Shown piece by piece: positions 16,301 to 25,124 of a DNA stretch of 64,000 bases. Origin of the DNA: Nocardia aurea (GTDB taxonomy: Bacteria > Actinomycetota > Actinomycetes > Mycobacteriales > Mycobacteriaceae); assembly GCF_003123685.1 (NCBI RefSeq), contig NZ_QCYJ01000091.1, forward strand, positions 1-64,000. Reading direction: 5' to 3'. A program made the translations under genes and the position numbers. The notes below the pieces were generated by a model, which saw nothing but the letters and a program-made list of their open reading frames with translations, did no database searches and was not told where the DNA came from. Numbering within the stretch: the first letter of the stretch is position 1; each line of letters starts with the position of its first letter.

Positions 16301-18187
16301 ATGCGCGGTCGGGAGCGGTTCTTCGCGTTTCAGCACAGCCTGGGTTACCCGGTCTACACGCTCCCGGAGGCCTTCCAGGCCACGCAGTCGGTGCAGCCGG
16401 AGGCGATCGCGCTGCGGGTGAGCGGCGGCAGGGAATACAGCTGGCGGGAATACGCGCGCGAGGTCCGGCGGATCACGGCGGGCCTGGCCGCGCTCGACAT
16501 CCGCTTCGGCGACACCGTCGGCATCATGCTGACCAATCGGCCCGAATTCCACCTCGTCGACACCGCCGCACTGCACGTCGGGGCGACCCCGTTCTCGATC
16601 TACAACACGCTGCCGCCCGCGCAGATCGCCTACATCTGCGCGAACGCGGGCAACCGGATCATGATCACCGAACAGCAGTTCCTGCCGAGGCTGCTCCAGT
16701 CCGGTGTCGCCTTCGACCACATCATCTGCGTGGACGGGCTCTCCCCCGGTGTCATGTCACTCGCGCAACTGGTGAGCATGTCGGCCCCCGACTTCGATTT
16801 CGAGGCACGCTGGCGTGAGGTCCGCCCCGACGACCTGGCCACCATCAGCTACACCTCGGGAACGACGGGCCCGCCCAAGGGCGTCGAGCTGACCCACGGC
16901 AATATCCTCGCCCAGCTCGTCGGCCTCGGCGAACACCTGCCTGCCGATCACGGCGATCGGATCGTGTCCTATCTGCCCGCGGCACATATCGCCGACCGCA
17001 TCACCGCGCACTACGCGGGCATGGTGCGGGGTATCCAGGTGACGTCGGTCGCCGACCCGCACCTGATGGCCGCCGTCCTCCCGGAAGTGCGCCCCACGGT
17101 GCTCTTCGGGGTGCCGAGGGTATGGCAGAAGGCGCGCGCCGCGATCGAATCGCGCATCGATGCCGAACCCGGTCACGCCAGGAAGGCACTCGCCGTCTGG
17201 GCATTCGAGATCGGTCGCCGCGCCGCGGACGCGGAGACCCGACGTGTGCCGCGTTACCGGCGGCTGCCGGTCCGCCGCCGGATCGCCGATGCCCTCGTGT
17301 TGTCGCGGGTCCGCCGACAGTTGGGCATGGACAGCATTCGGTTCGCGGCATCGGGCGCCGCCCCGGTGTCGGCGGATCTGCTCGCGTATTTCGCGGGTCT
17401 GGGCATCCGGCTGACCCAGGTGTGGGGACTGTCGGAGGCGGCCGGGGTCAGTACGACCACGACACTGGACGATCCGGCCTTCGGCAGCGTCGGCAGACCC
17501 GTGCACGGGACCGAGATCGCCCTGGCCGCCGACGGCGAGATCATGGTTCGCGGCCCCATGGTCATGCTCGGATACCACCGCGATCCCGAGACCACCGCGC
17601 GCGCGTTTCGCGCCGGGAATTGGCTCGCCACAGGCGATCTCGGAACCGTGGATGCCGCGGGAAACCTGTTCGTCGTCGGGCGCAAGAGCGAGATGATCAT
17701 CAACGACGCGGGAAAGAACATCGCGCCCTCCGCCATCGAGAACGCGATCAAGGCCGCGTCCTTCCTGATCGGGCACGTCATGGTCATCGGCGAGGCCAGG
17801 CCGTACCTGACCGCGCTGATCACCCTCGACCCGGACGCCATCGCGGCGGACGCGGCCGCCGCGGGCGTGCTCGCCGCCGATATCGACATCCTCGTCCACC
17901 GACCCGGAATCCGCGAGAAGGTCGTGGCCGCGGTCCGCGACGGCAACGCCACGGTGTCACGCCCGGAACAGGTGAAGCGTTTCATTCTGCTCGACCACGC
18001 CTGGACTCCCGGCGACGAGGAGCTCACCCCGAAGATGTCGCTGCGTCGCTACGTGGTCGAGCGCAATTACGCCGCCGCGATCGAATCGCTCTACGCGAAT
18101 CCGCTCGCGCCCGGGGTCGTCGATGTCGCCGTACGACAGTCGATGCCGTCACCTCCGCGTCGGGTCAGGCGTCACAAGCGGCGCTGA
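16301..18187 (+). CDS. Long-chain fatty-acid--CoA ligase-like (FadD) protein
   Basis: 628 residues from ATG 16301 with GAAGGGG 7 nt upstream. The P-loop-like adenylation motif is YTSGTTGPPKGVELTHGN; VWGLSEAAGVSTTT and LATGDLGTVDAAGNL (A7 Asp) and FVVGRKSEMIINDAGKNIAP are all in place, as in membrane-associated long-chain acyl-CoA synthetases. It would activate a fatty or branched acid with ATP and transfer it to CoA. The C-terminal motif reads ELTPKMSLRR where family members have LTPxxKxRR, so the catalytic Lys is Ser, with a Lys two residues earlier. That could impair adenylation. It stands alone, divergent from the NmrA-like gene. Confidence 0.85.
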   Translation: MRGRERFFAFQHSLGYPVYTLPEAFQATQSVQPEAIALRVSGGREYSWREYAREVRRITAGLAALDIRFGDTVGIMLTNRPEFHLVDTAALHVGATPFSIYNTLPPAQIAYICANAGNRIMITEQQFLPRLLQSGVAFDHIICVDGLSPGVMSLAQLVSMSAPDFDFEARWREVRPDDLATISYTSGTTGPPKGVELTHGNILAQLVGLGEHLPADHGDRIVSYLPAAHIADRITAHYAGMVRGIQVTSVADPHLMAAVLPEVRPTVLFGVPRVWQKARAAIESRIDAEPGHARKALAVWAFEIGRRAADAETRRVPRYRRLPVRRRIADALVLSRVRRQLGMDSIRFAASGAAPVSADLLAYFAGLGIRLTQVWGLSEAAGVSTTTTLDDPAFGSVGRPVHGTEIALAADGEIMVRGPMVMLGYHRDPETTARAFRAGNWLATGDLGTVDAAGNLFVVGRKSEMIINDAGKNIAPSAIENAIKAASFLIGHVMVIGEARPYLTALITLDPDAIAADAAAAGVLAADIDILVHRPGIREKVVAAVRDGNATVSRPEQVKRFILLDHAWTPGDEELTPKMSLRRYVVERNYAAAIESLYANPLAPGVVDVAVRQSMPSPPRRVRRHKRR

Positions 18188-18317
18188 CGACACGAGGCGG
18201 AGTGCGACCGGTAGGTGAGTTCTGTGGCGCGACGGATACGGTTCGACGCCACCGCACGTTCGGTCCGAGGCGATCCAACCCCTACCGACGCGGGGGTTGT
18301 CGATCGACTCGCGCCGA

Positions 18318-18983
18318 TCACCTCGATACACGGGTGATCGCGGCGAGCCAGGCGGGTGCGCCGTTGTCGTGGAATCTGGTATGGATCCGGTCGCGTTCGA
18401 TCGTGACGACTTTCCAGCCTCGCTCCGGGGCGAAGGCGGTCTCCAGTTCGTCGCGTCGGACCGGGTGCGGACCGGTCTCCGTGCCCTCGTCGCTGAAACA
18501 CAGCACGTACAGCGTGGCGCCCGGTTCGGTCACCGCGGCCAGGCTGTCCACGTACGGCGCGCGCTCGTCCGTGTCGAAGGTGTGGAACAGCCCGGAGTCC
18601 AGGACGGTGTCGAAGGTGCGGCCGAGCCGTTGCAGCGCGAACGCGTCGGCGATCGTGAATTCGACTGTGATACCGCGACTTTCGGCCTGTTCGCGCGCCA
18701 TTTCCAAGGCGGTTTCGGCGATGTCGACGCCGAGCACCGACAATCCCGAGGCGGCCAGGTGCATGGCGTTCGCGCCGGTGCCGCAGCCCGCGTCGAGGAC
18801 GGCTCCGGCGAAGCCGCCGTCCGATGCGATCCGCACCACCGCGGGCTGCGGGCCGCCGATATCCCACGGCGCGGGACCGTCGCGGTAGGAGGCGTCCCAG
18901 GACAGGCCGGTCATGCGTTCGTGGCCGGTCGGAGTGCGACCGTCGAACGGGTCGTCCGCGAAGGCTCCCGGCTGCTCGGACAT
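18318..18983 (-). CDS. Class I SAM-dependent methyltransferase
   Basis: 221 residues. VLDAGCGTGANAMHLAASG is motif I (SAM-binding E/DxGxGxG), VLGVDIAETALEMAREQA gives the acidic residue that binds the ribose, and FDTVLDSGLFHTFD is motif IV. The PWDIGGPQPAVVR segment before motif I is typical of the thiopurine/tellurite (TPMT/TehB-like) small-molecule methyltransferases. Cytosolic. It is convergent with the acyl-CoA ligase and divergent from a membrane protein gene, with no operon partners, so the substrate is unknown. Confidence 0.85.
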   Translation of the reverse strand: MSEQPGAFADDPFDGRTPTGHERMTGLSWDASYRDGPAPWDIGGPQPAVVRIASDGGFAGAVLDAGCGTGANAMHLAASGLSVLGVDIAETALEMAREQAESRGITVEFTIADAFALQRLGRTFDTVLDSGLFHTFDTDERAPYVDSLAAVTEPGATLYVLCFSDEGTETGPHPVRRDELETAFAPERGWKVVTIERDRIHTRFHDNGAPAWLAAITRVSR

Positions 18984-19217
18984 CCGACCTCTCTCCGACC
19001 GACACCGCCGCCGAATCGCCGGACGCGTATTCGCGGATCTCGGTCTTCCCGTGTACCCGATTATCCACCGCGCCCGGTCGGGATCCGGTCACGGTCGGCT
19101 CCGGTTGCCGATTGTTTCTTACAGGGATACGTTGTCTCCATTCGGACATCTGCTCCGGCGGACCCGCCCCGGCGCCGCGGATCCGCCTCGCGCCACCTTC
19201 GCTCGTAGAGGATTGAT

Positions 19218-19925
19218 ATGGGATCGCATCCGCACGGCTGGTGGATCATCGTGCACATCGTGTTGTTCGTCTTCTGGCTCGGCGGCGACCTCGGCGTGTT
19301 CTATTCGAGCCGGTATGTCATCGACCCGGCGCTCACGCCCGGCGCCAGGGCGACGGCGCTGCACATCATGAGCGGTGTGGATCTCGCGCCCAAGGTCTGC
19401 CTGGTGCTGTTCCTGCCGAGCGGGGTCACCCTGATGGCGTTGGACCCGCACGGGGCGACGCTGTTCGGTGTCGCGCTGTTTCCCTGGTGGATCGTCGGCG
19501 GCACATGGATATTCGCGGCGGGCTGGCTCACGCTGACGGTCATCCAGCATCGGACGCACGGACGGTTCAGGGCCGTGCTGTGGACCGATCTCGGGATCAG
19601 ATACGCGGTGGTGTTCGCGCTCACCGCGTGCGGCGTCTACACCGTCGCGGTAGACGAACCGTTCGGCGTCACCACCGAGCCGCGCTGGCTCGGCGCGAAG
19701 ATCCTGCTGTACGCGGCATCCATCGCCGCCGGACTCGGTATCCGAATGACGTTGCGCCCCTTCGGTCCCGCGTTCGGCGCGCTGATGACGACCGGCTCGA
19801 CCGACGAGGTGGAACGCGCCATCCGGCGCAGCGTCGACGGCTGCCTGCCCTACGTCTGGACGATCTGGGGCAGTGTGCTCGCCGCCGCCGCGCTCGGCGT
19901 GCTCAAACCGGGCGCGAACCTCTGA
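19218..19925 (+). CDS. Polytopic membrane protein (CopD/DUF2269-like)
   Basis: 235 residues from ATG 19218 with AGAGGA 8 nt upstream. Hydrophobic segments are at about residues 8-28 (WWIIVHIVLFVFWLGGDLGV), 55-73, 82-107, 123-145 and 210-228, with conserved-looking His in the first helix (VHIVLF) and in the IQHRTHGRF loop. Small five-helix proteins with an N-terminal HxxxxxxWxG helix resemble the CopD or DUF2269 membrane families, sometimes haem- or copper-binding. It is convergent with the IclR gene (3 bp apart). Confidence 0.6.
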   Translation: MGSHPHGWWIIVHIVLFVFWLGGDLGVFYSSRYVIDPALTPGARATALHIMSGVDLAPKVCLVLFLPSGVTLMALDPHGATLFGVALFPWWIVGGTWIFAAGWLTLTVIQHRTHGRFRAVLWTDLGIRYAVVFALTACGVYTVAVDEPFGVTTEPRWLGAKILLYAASIAAGLGIRMTLRPFGPAFGALMTTGSTDEVERAIRRSVDGCLPYVWTIWGSVLAAAALGVLKPGANL

Positions 19926-19928
19926 ATA

Positions 19929-20714
19929 TCAACCCGCGTAACCCAATTGCGCCGAGATCGCACGCCCGGATTTGAGCAGGATCGGGACGAATTCGTCGAT
20001 GCGGGGCTCGAAGCGCGACAGCGGGGCGCAGACGCTGATGGCCGCCATGACGCCGCCGTCGTGATCGAGGATGGGCGCCGCGATCGAGGCCGCGCCGATC
20101 TGGCGTTCGCCGAGCGAGATCGCGTATCCGCGTTTGCGGGTCGCGGTCAGTTCGGTGCGCAGGGCGGTGCGGCTGGTGATGGTGTCGTCGGTGAAGGCGA
20201 CCAGGTCCTGCCTGCGCAGGTAGTCGTCGATGTCCTGTTTGCCGAGGTAGGCCAGGATCACCTTCGACGAACTGCCCGCGTAGAGCGGATACGGAACGCC
20301 CAGAGACACTTCCACGCGCAGCTCGTGATCGGGCACCACCTGGTCTACGTACATTCTCGTGTCGCCGCGACGGATCGACAGTGTCACCGTCTCGCCGGTC
20401 AGCGACGCCAGGCGGCGCAACTCGGGCGCGGCCATGATGCGTAAATCGGTGCGCGCCATGTACGCCCGGCCGAGCGCGATGGCGGCATGGCCGAGGGTGT
20501 AGCGCCGCGTGGACGGTTCGAACGCGATCAGGTCGCGGTTGCGCAGCGCGGTGAGGATGCGATGGACAGCCGCCTTGGTGATGCCGAGTTCGGTGGCGAT
20601 CTCGGTGACGCCGAGGTCGGCGCGGCCGGAGCGGCCGAACAGCAGCAGGACGTCCATGGCGCGCTCGACTGCGGCGATGGATCGACTGGGACTTTCGGGT
20701 TCACTGACTGCCAC
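19929..20714 (-). CDS. IclR-family transcriptional regulator, probable master regulator of the catabolic regulon
   Basis: 261 residues from GTG 20714; an extension of the frame to 20777 would run through the operator. The N-terminal winged helix reads SIAAVERAMDVLLLFG, then GVTEIATELGITKAAVHRILTAL, the standard IclR HTH. The effector domain shows VTLSIRRGDTRMYVDQVVPD and the hallmark YPLYAGSSSKVILAYL. The C-terminal GYAISLGERQIGAASIAAPI and AISVCAPLSRF complete the family pattern. A near-perfect 17-bp palindrome lies 21 bp upstream of its start, and the same motif recurs at eight or more promoters in the window. I infer autoregulation plus effector-dependent control of those operons. Confidence 0.92.
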   Translation of the reverse strand: MAVSEPESPSRSIAAVERAMDVLLLFGRSGRADLGVTEIATELGITKAAVHRILTALRNRDLIAFEPSTRRYTLGHAAIALGRAYMARTDLRIMAAPELRRLASLTGETVTLSIRRGDTRMYVDQVVPDHELRVEVSLGVPYPLYAGSSSKVILAYLGKQDIDDYLRRQDLVAFTDDTITSRTALRTELTATRKRGYAISLGERQIGAASIAAPILDHDGGVMAAISVCAPLSRFEPRIDEFVPILLKSGRAISAQLGYAG

Positions 20715-20734
20715 TCGGCCAGTGTAAGCAGGAA

Positions 20735-20751
20735 ATTTCCCTATGGGAAAC
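20735..20751. promoter_or_regulatory. IclR-box 1 (ATTTC-CCTATGG-GAAAC)
   Basis: Inner core TTTCCC-TAT-GGGAAA is a perfect palindrome, the most symmetrical copy of the motif. It is 21 bp upstream of the IclR start, consistent with autoregulation. Confidence 0.75.
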
Positions 20752-20812
20752 GGACGACACACCCGTTCCCCTTGCACGAACCGATACCTAACGTTACGTT
20801 GTGGGAGACAGT

Positions 20813-20829
20813 GTTTCGACTAACGAAAC
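20813..20829. promoter_or_regulatory. IclR-box 2 (GTTTC-GACTAAC-GAAAC)
   Basis: Perfect outer arms with a 7-bp spacer, ending 10 bp before GTG 20840 of the flavin reductase. If translation instead began at GTG 20801 the site would be inside the gene, which is one reason to prefer 20840. Confidence 0.75.
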
Positions 20830-20839
20830 GAGATACGCG

Positions 20840-21328
20840 GTGGATCCCACATTCTTCCGGGCGGTCCTGGCGCAATGGGCCAGCGGCGTCACCGTGGTGA
20901 CCACGGTCGGCAACGGTGACGGCCGCAGATACGGCATGACGGCCAGTTCTTTCAGCAGCGTCGCCGTCGACCCACCGCTGATCTCGGTCTGCCTGGCCTC
21001 GGCGGGCACCACGTACCGGATGATCCGGCGCAGCGGCGTCTTCGCCGTGAATATGCTCGGCCACGATCACCGCGATATCAGCGACCGATTCGCGACCCCG
21101 GAAATCGCAGGCAGGGACCGTTTCGCGAACGGCGATTGGGATACAGCCTGGACCGGATCCCCCGTGCTGGCCGATTCGCTGGCCTGGCTGGACTGCGTCG
21201 TCACAGCCTGTCATCCGGCCGGTGATCACACCATACTGCTCGGATCGGTGCAGGACGCGGCGACGCCGCGGTCAGCCGCTCCCCTGCTCTACCACGCCCG
21301 CACCTACTACGAGGGACTCGTCAGATGA
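20840..21328 (+). CDS. Flavin reductase-like domain protein
   Basis: 162 residues from GTG 20840, placed where the family begins (DPTFFRAVLAQWASGVTVVT); GTG 20801 would add 13 unfamiliar residues and include an operator. GMTASSFSSVAVDPPLISVC is the FMN-binding signature of the HpaC/FRP-like flavin reductases, and FAVNMLG is also typical. Such enzymes use NAD(P)H to make free reduced flavin for a partner monooxygenase. The next gene, an acyl-CoA-dehydrogenase-fold protein, overlaps by 4 bp (ATGA) and is the likely partner. First gene of a five-gene operon ending at 26546. Confidence 0.88.
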   Translation: MDPTFFRAVLAQWASGVTVVTTVGNGDGRRYGMTASSFSSVAVDPPLISVCLASAGTTYRMIRRSGVFAVNMLGHDHRDISDRFATPEIAGRDRFANGDWDTAWTGSPVLADSLAWLDCVVTACHPAGDHTILLGSVQDAATPRSAAPLLYHARTYYEGLVR

Positions 21329-22596
21329 TCGGTGAACGACTTGTCGAAGATATGACCGCGGACGAACGCGACCGCGCGCGGCGGGTGGACTCGATCCTGC
21401 CCGTGCTGCGCGCGGCGGCCGACCACGCCGACACCACGGGAACCTTCCCCACGGGCCACGTCGACCTGCTGCGCGACGCAGGCCTGCTCGGCCTGGTCGT
21501 GCCGGAGAAATTCGGCGGACTCGGCGGCGGGCTGCGCGATCTGGCCGCCGCCACCTACGCGATGGGCACCGCGTGTCCCTCGACCGCGTTGGCGTACTTC
21601 TTCCACAACACCAGCGCCTCGCGCGGCCTGTTACCGCTGGAGGCGATCGACGCCGGACTGTTCGACGCGGACGAGATACCGGTGGTGCGGGCGTTCGCGG
21701 AGAAGGTCCTCACGCGTATGGCGGACGGAGTGTGGCTGGCCAATTTCGCCTCCGAATCGGTGAAGACCGAAGCGGCCAACATCACCATCGCCACCACCGC
21801 GAGCAAGGTCGACGGCGGCTGGATTCTCAACGGCGAGAAGTCGTTCGGCTGTGCGACCGGCGTCGCCGACTTCTACCTCACCTCGGCCGTACTCGACGGC
21901 CACGACACCGCCGACGGTATCGCGACGTTCTTCGTTCCGCGCGAAGCGCCGGGGGTGAGCGTGCGCGCGCCGTGGAACGGGCTCGGTATGCGGGCAACGG
22001 CCAACAACGGCATCCGGCTCACCGATGTGTTCATCGCCGACGACGAGGCGCTCGCGGTGCCGGGCGCGTTTCCCAAGATGCTCACCAGGAGCCGGGGCAG
22101 TTTCGTCGGGAATCAGCTCGCGATCGCGGCGGTGTACACCGGCTGCGCACAGAACGTCTACGACGAGGCATTGGCCGCCGCCACCTCGAAAACCTTCGCC
22201 GACACCGGAAAACCGGTGGCGTCCTCGCCGGTGCACCAGGTGCTGTTCGGCGAAATGACCCGGCAATTGCAGACCGCCTACCTGTGGCTGCGCTACCAGC
22301 TCACGGTCGAGACCGCCGAGCCGCCGTTCAAGTCGAAGCAGGATGTCTTCACCCAGTGGCGTCTGGGCAAGGGCTCGGTCACCGAGGCGTGTTTCCAGGT
22401 CGCCCTCGGGGCGCTCAAGGCGGGCGGCACGTCCGCGGCGTCCATGCAGGGTTCGGCCGGGCGCGCGCTGCGCGATCTCGCGATGGGCCTGGTCATGACC
22501 TTTCCCGCCGAACGCGGCATGCTCGAGGTCGCCAAGATCGCGACCGAGGCGAAGGCCAACGAACTGTTCGCCACCGCACCGGCCGAGGTGGGCTGA
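21325..22596 (+). CDS. Acyl-CoA dehydrogenase-fold flavoprotein, likely two-component monooxygenase
   Basis: 423 residues. LGLVVPEKFGGLGGGLRDLA and the PSTALAYFFHNT helix, then WLANFASESVKTEAANITIA and GWILNGEKSFGCATGVADFY, follow the acyl-CoA dehydrogenase/HpaB-like fold. The middle beta domain is intact (ATFFVPREAPGVSVRAPWNG, LGMRATANNGIRLTDVFI). Linked flavin reductases are characteristic of the group D monooxygenases (HsaA, DszC) with this fold, so oxygenation is as likely as dehydrogenation. Stop overlaps the next start by 1 bp (TGATG). Substrate unknown; control by IclR-box 2 is inferred. Confidence 0.82.
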   Translation: MIGERLVEDMTADERDRARRVDSILPVLRAAADHADTTGTFPTGHVDLLRDAGLLGLVVPEKFGGLGGGLRDLAAATYAMGTACPSTALAYFFHNTSASRGLLPLEAIDAGLFDADEIPVVRAFAEKVLTRMADGVWLANFASESVKTEAANITIATTASKVDGGWILNGEKSFGCATGVADFYLTSAVLDGHDTADGIATFFVPREAPGVSVRAPWNGLGMRATANNGIRLTDVFIADDEALAVPGAFPKMLTRSRGSFVGNQLAIAAVYTGCAQNVYDEALAAATSKTFADTGKPVASSPVHQVLFGEMTRQLQTAYLWLRYQLTVETAEPPFKSKQDVFTQWRLGKGSVTEACFQVALGALKAGGTSAASMQGSAGRALRDLAMGLVMTFPAERGMLEVAKIATEAKANELFATAPAEVG

Positions 22597-23984
22597 TGGA
22601 TACGCGACTCACGCCGATCACGGATTTCGTCGACGGTGAATGGGGCGAGGCGACCATCGATCTCGGCTTCGACCTGGAAGATCCGGCCACCGGCGCGGCG
22701 ACCGTCCGCGCGCTCGGCAGTGCGCCCGCGCGTGTCGAGCGCAGTCTCGAAGTGGCCGCGGCGGCGCGCGGGCGGGTCGACCCCGACATGCTCGATGCCA
22801 TCGCCGACGCGCTGGAACCGGAACTGGACGCGATCGCCGCGCTCGACGCGGTGAGCACCGGGGTGCCGTTGCGCCAGACCGCCCCGCTCGGTGTGATCGT
22901 TTCCGGATCGTTTCGCCTTGCCGCACAACAGGTTCGAGACGGCATTCGGCGCGCCGACCGCGATGGTGTCGAGGTGCGTCGCCTGCCGCTGGGGCCGAGT
23001 CTGTGTCTGGTGCCGTGGAACGCGCCCGCGCCGATGGCCGCGCACAAGGTGGCCAACGCGCTGGCGGCGGGGTGTCCGGTGATCCTCAAAGCGAGCGAAC
23101 TGAGCCCGTTCAGCTCGGTGACGGTGGCGAGGGCGATCGCCGCGCATGTGCCGCCCGGCATGTTCCAGCTGGTGCACGGCGGTCCGGAAACCGGGGAACG
23201 GCTGGTCTCCGATCCGAGGATCAAGGCCGTGTCGTTCACCGGCGGTGTCGCGGGCGGGCGTGCGGTCGCGACGGCGAGTGCCGCGTTCCTGCGGCCGGTG
23301 CAACTCGAACTCGGCGGGCACAATCCGCTGGTCGTGCTGCCCGACGCCGATATCGACACCGCCGCCCGCATGGCCGCCGAACTGCTCACCACCTTGAACG
23401 GGCAGTGGTGTCGCGCGTTGGGACGGTTGATCCTGCCCGCACGGGCGGCCGGGGAGATCATGGAGGCGATCGGGGAACGCCTGGGCAAACTCACCGTCGG
23501 GCCGCCGCTGGATCCGGCGACCGATCTCGGGCCGCAGATCCATTCACGCCAGACACGCATGCTGCGGGCGGCGATCGCGGATCGCCCTGCCCGGTCCTTC
23601 GGTTCGGTGCCCGCGATCGGGAACTACTTCGCGCCCACACTCGTGGAAGAGGATCTTCCCGACGAGGTGTTCGGGCCGGTCGCCGCCGTCGTCACCTACG
23701 AGGCGGACACCGATCCAGCCGAGGTGGCCAATGCCGTGCCCTACGGGCTCGAAGGGTATGTCTGCGGTACCGACACCGAGCGGGCGCTGGCGGTGGCGCG
23801 CACGATCCGGGCGGGTGAGGTCAAGGTCAACGGCTCGACGATCATGAGTCTGAATCCCATGACTCCGCGTCCGGCGTGGGGACTGTCGGGATTGGGCGAG
23901 GAGGGCACGGCGGAAACGCTGCTGTTCTTCACCGGGGCCAGGGTCGTCGGCGTCGAAGGGCGATTCGCCCTGCACACGTCATGA
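22596..23984 (+). CDS. Aldehyde dehydrogenase family protein (short)
   Basis: 462 residues from ATG 22596, which overlaps the previous stop. LGPSLCLVPWNAPAPMAAHK, AAGCPVILKASELSP, VSFTGGVAGGRAVATA, LELGGHNPLVVLPDADIDTA (general base Glu) and NGQWCRALGRLILP (Cys nucleophile) are present, as is the C-terminal PRPAWGLSGLGEEG. The N-terminal region is shorter and less conserved than in canonical members. It oxidises an aldehyde to an acid with NAD(P)+. It forms an ATGA overlap with the next gene. A second aldehyde dehydrogenase follows at 25125, so two aldehyde oxidations or two substrates are likely in this pathway. Confidence 0.88.
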   Translation: MDTRLTPITDFVDGEWGEATIDLGFDLEDPATGAATVRALGSAPARVERSLEVAAAARGRVDPDMLDAIADALEPELDAIAALDAVSTGVPLRQTAPLGVIVSGSFRLAAQQVRDGIRRADRDGVEVRRLPLGPSLCLVPWNAPAPMAAHKVANALAAGCPVILKASELSPFSSVTVARAIAAHVPPGMFQLVHGGPETGERLVSDPRIKAVSFTGGVAGGRAVATASAAFLRPVQLELGGHNPLVVLPDADIDTAARMAAELLTTLNGQWCRALGRLILPARAAGEIMEAIGERLGKLTVGPPLDPATDLGPQIHSRQTRMLRAAIADRPARSFGSVPAIGNYFAPTLVEEDLPDEVFGPVAAVVTYEADTDPAEVANAVPYGLEGYVCGTDTERALAVARTIRAGEVKVNGSTIMSLNPMTPRPAWGLSGLGEEGTAETLLFFTGARVVGVEGRFALHTS

Positions 23985-25120
23985 GCACGCCCCACGTGGT
24001 GGTCGTCGGCGCGGGTCCGGTCGGTCTGACCGCCGCGCTCACCCTCGCGCGTCGCGGCGTCACCGTGACGGTTCTCGAAGCGGGCGCGGAGCTGGCGGCG
24101 GAGTCGCGGGCTTCGACCTTTCATCCGCCCACGCTCGAAATGCTGGACGCGCTCGGCGTCGCGGGCACACTACTCGAACGCGGTATCGTCGCGCCCACCT
24201 TCCAGTATCGCGACCGGCGCGGCGGCGAGATCGCGACGTTGGATCTCGCGGTACTCGCGCGCGACACCGCCTTCCCGTTCCGCGTGCAATGCGAACAGAG
24301 CAGGCTCACACCGATTCTGCTCGCCGCCCTACCGCCCGAGGTCGAGGTCCGATTCGGGCATCGAGTGCGCGATTGCGTCCCCGGCCCGGATTCGGTGCGC
24401 GTGGACACCGATCACGGTTCGCTGCACGCGGGCTGGGTGATCGGCGCGGACGGCGCGCATTCGGCGGTGCGCCGCGCGATCGGCGCTGGATTCGACGGCA
24501 CCACCTATCCCGAACGGTTCCTCGTCGCCTCGGTGGACGAGGATCTGGACGCGGCACTGCCCGGAATCGCCCCGATCAACTACGTTTTCGATCCGGACGA
24601 ATGGCTCGTGTTGTTGCGGACGCCGCAGCATTGGCGGGTGCTGCTGCCCACGCCTGCCGACACTCCCGACGAAGCCGAGGCGGCGAGACTGCCCGAACGT
24701 CTGCGCGGGGTCGCCGATCTCGGTCGACCGTGGCGGATTCTGCATTCCTCGCTGTATCGGGTGCACCAGCGGGTCACCGATCGGTTCCGGGTGGGTCGGG
24801 TGTTGCTCATGGGCGACGCCGCGCACGTGAACAATCCCCTGGGCGGCCTCGGAATGAACAGCGGCATCCACGACGCGGTCGCCCTGTGCACCGCGCTCGC
24901 CGACGTCGTCGACGGCGCACCGGACGAGGTGCTGAGCGCGGCGGCTCGGCGACGGCGGGTCGTCGCGGTCGATCATGTGCAACGCACCAGCCACGACAAT
25001 TGGTCGCGACTGCGTGCGGATGACGGCGCCGAACACGACAGGCTGCGTGCGCTCGCCGCCGATCCGGTCGCGGCGCGGAGTTATCTGCGGCGCGCGTGTC
25101 TGATCGATTCGCTGAGCTGA
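23981..25120 (+). CDS. FAD-dependent aromatic-type monooxygenase (PHBH class)
   Basis: 379 residues from ATG 23981 (ATGA overlap). VVVVGAGPVGLTAALTLARR is the Rossmann GxGxxG, VIGADGAHSAVRRAIG the DG motif that contacts NAD(P)H and FAD, and GRVLLMGDAAHVNNPLGGLG the GD motif. All three define group A flavoprotein hydroxylases of the p-hydroxybenzoate hydroxylase class. Such enzymes hydroxylate electron-rich aromatic or heteroaromatic rings. The C-terminus is short, lacking the thioredoxin-like domain of phenol hydroxylase. In the operon it probably provides one oxygenation step; the substrate is not evident. Confidence 0.9.
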   Translation: MSTPHVVVVGAGPVGLTAALTLARRGVTVTVLEAGAELAAESRASTFHPPTLEMLDALGVAGTLLERGIVAPTFQYRDRRGGEIATLDLAVLARDTAFPFRVQCEQSRLTPILLAALPPEVEVRFGHRVRDCVPGPDSVRVDTDHGSLHAGWVIGADGAHSAVRRAIGAGFDGTTYPERFLVASVDEDLDAALPGIAPINYVFDPDEWLVLLRTPQHWRVLLPTPADTPDEAEAARLPERLRGVADLGRPWRILHSSLYRVHQRVTDRFRVGRVLLMGDAAHVNNPLGGLGMNSGIHDAVALCTALADVVDGAPDEVLSAAARRRRVVAVDHVQRTSHDNWSRLRADDGAEHDRLRALAADPVAARSYLRRACLIDSLS

Positions 25121-25124
25121 GCCG

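Noticed and set aside
20801..21328. Flavin reductase starting at GTG 20801
   Set aside because: It would include the IclR-box in coding sequence and add residues not typical of the family; GTG 20840 begins exactly at the DPTFFRAVL family start. Not proven.
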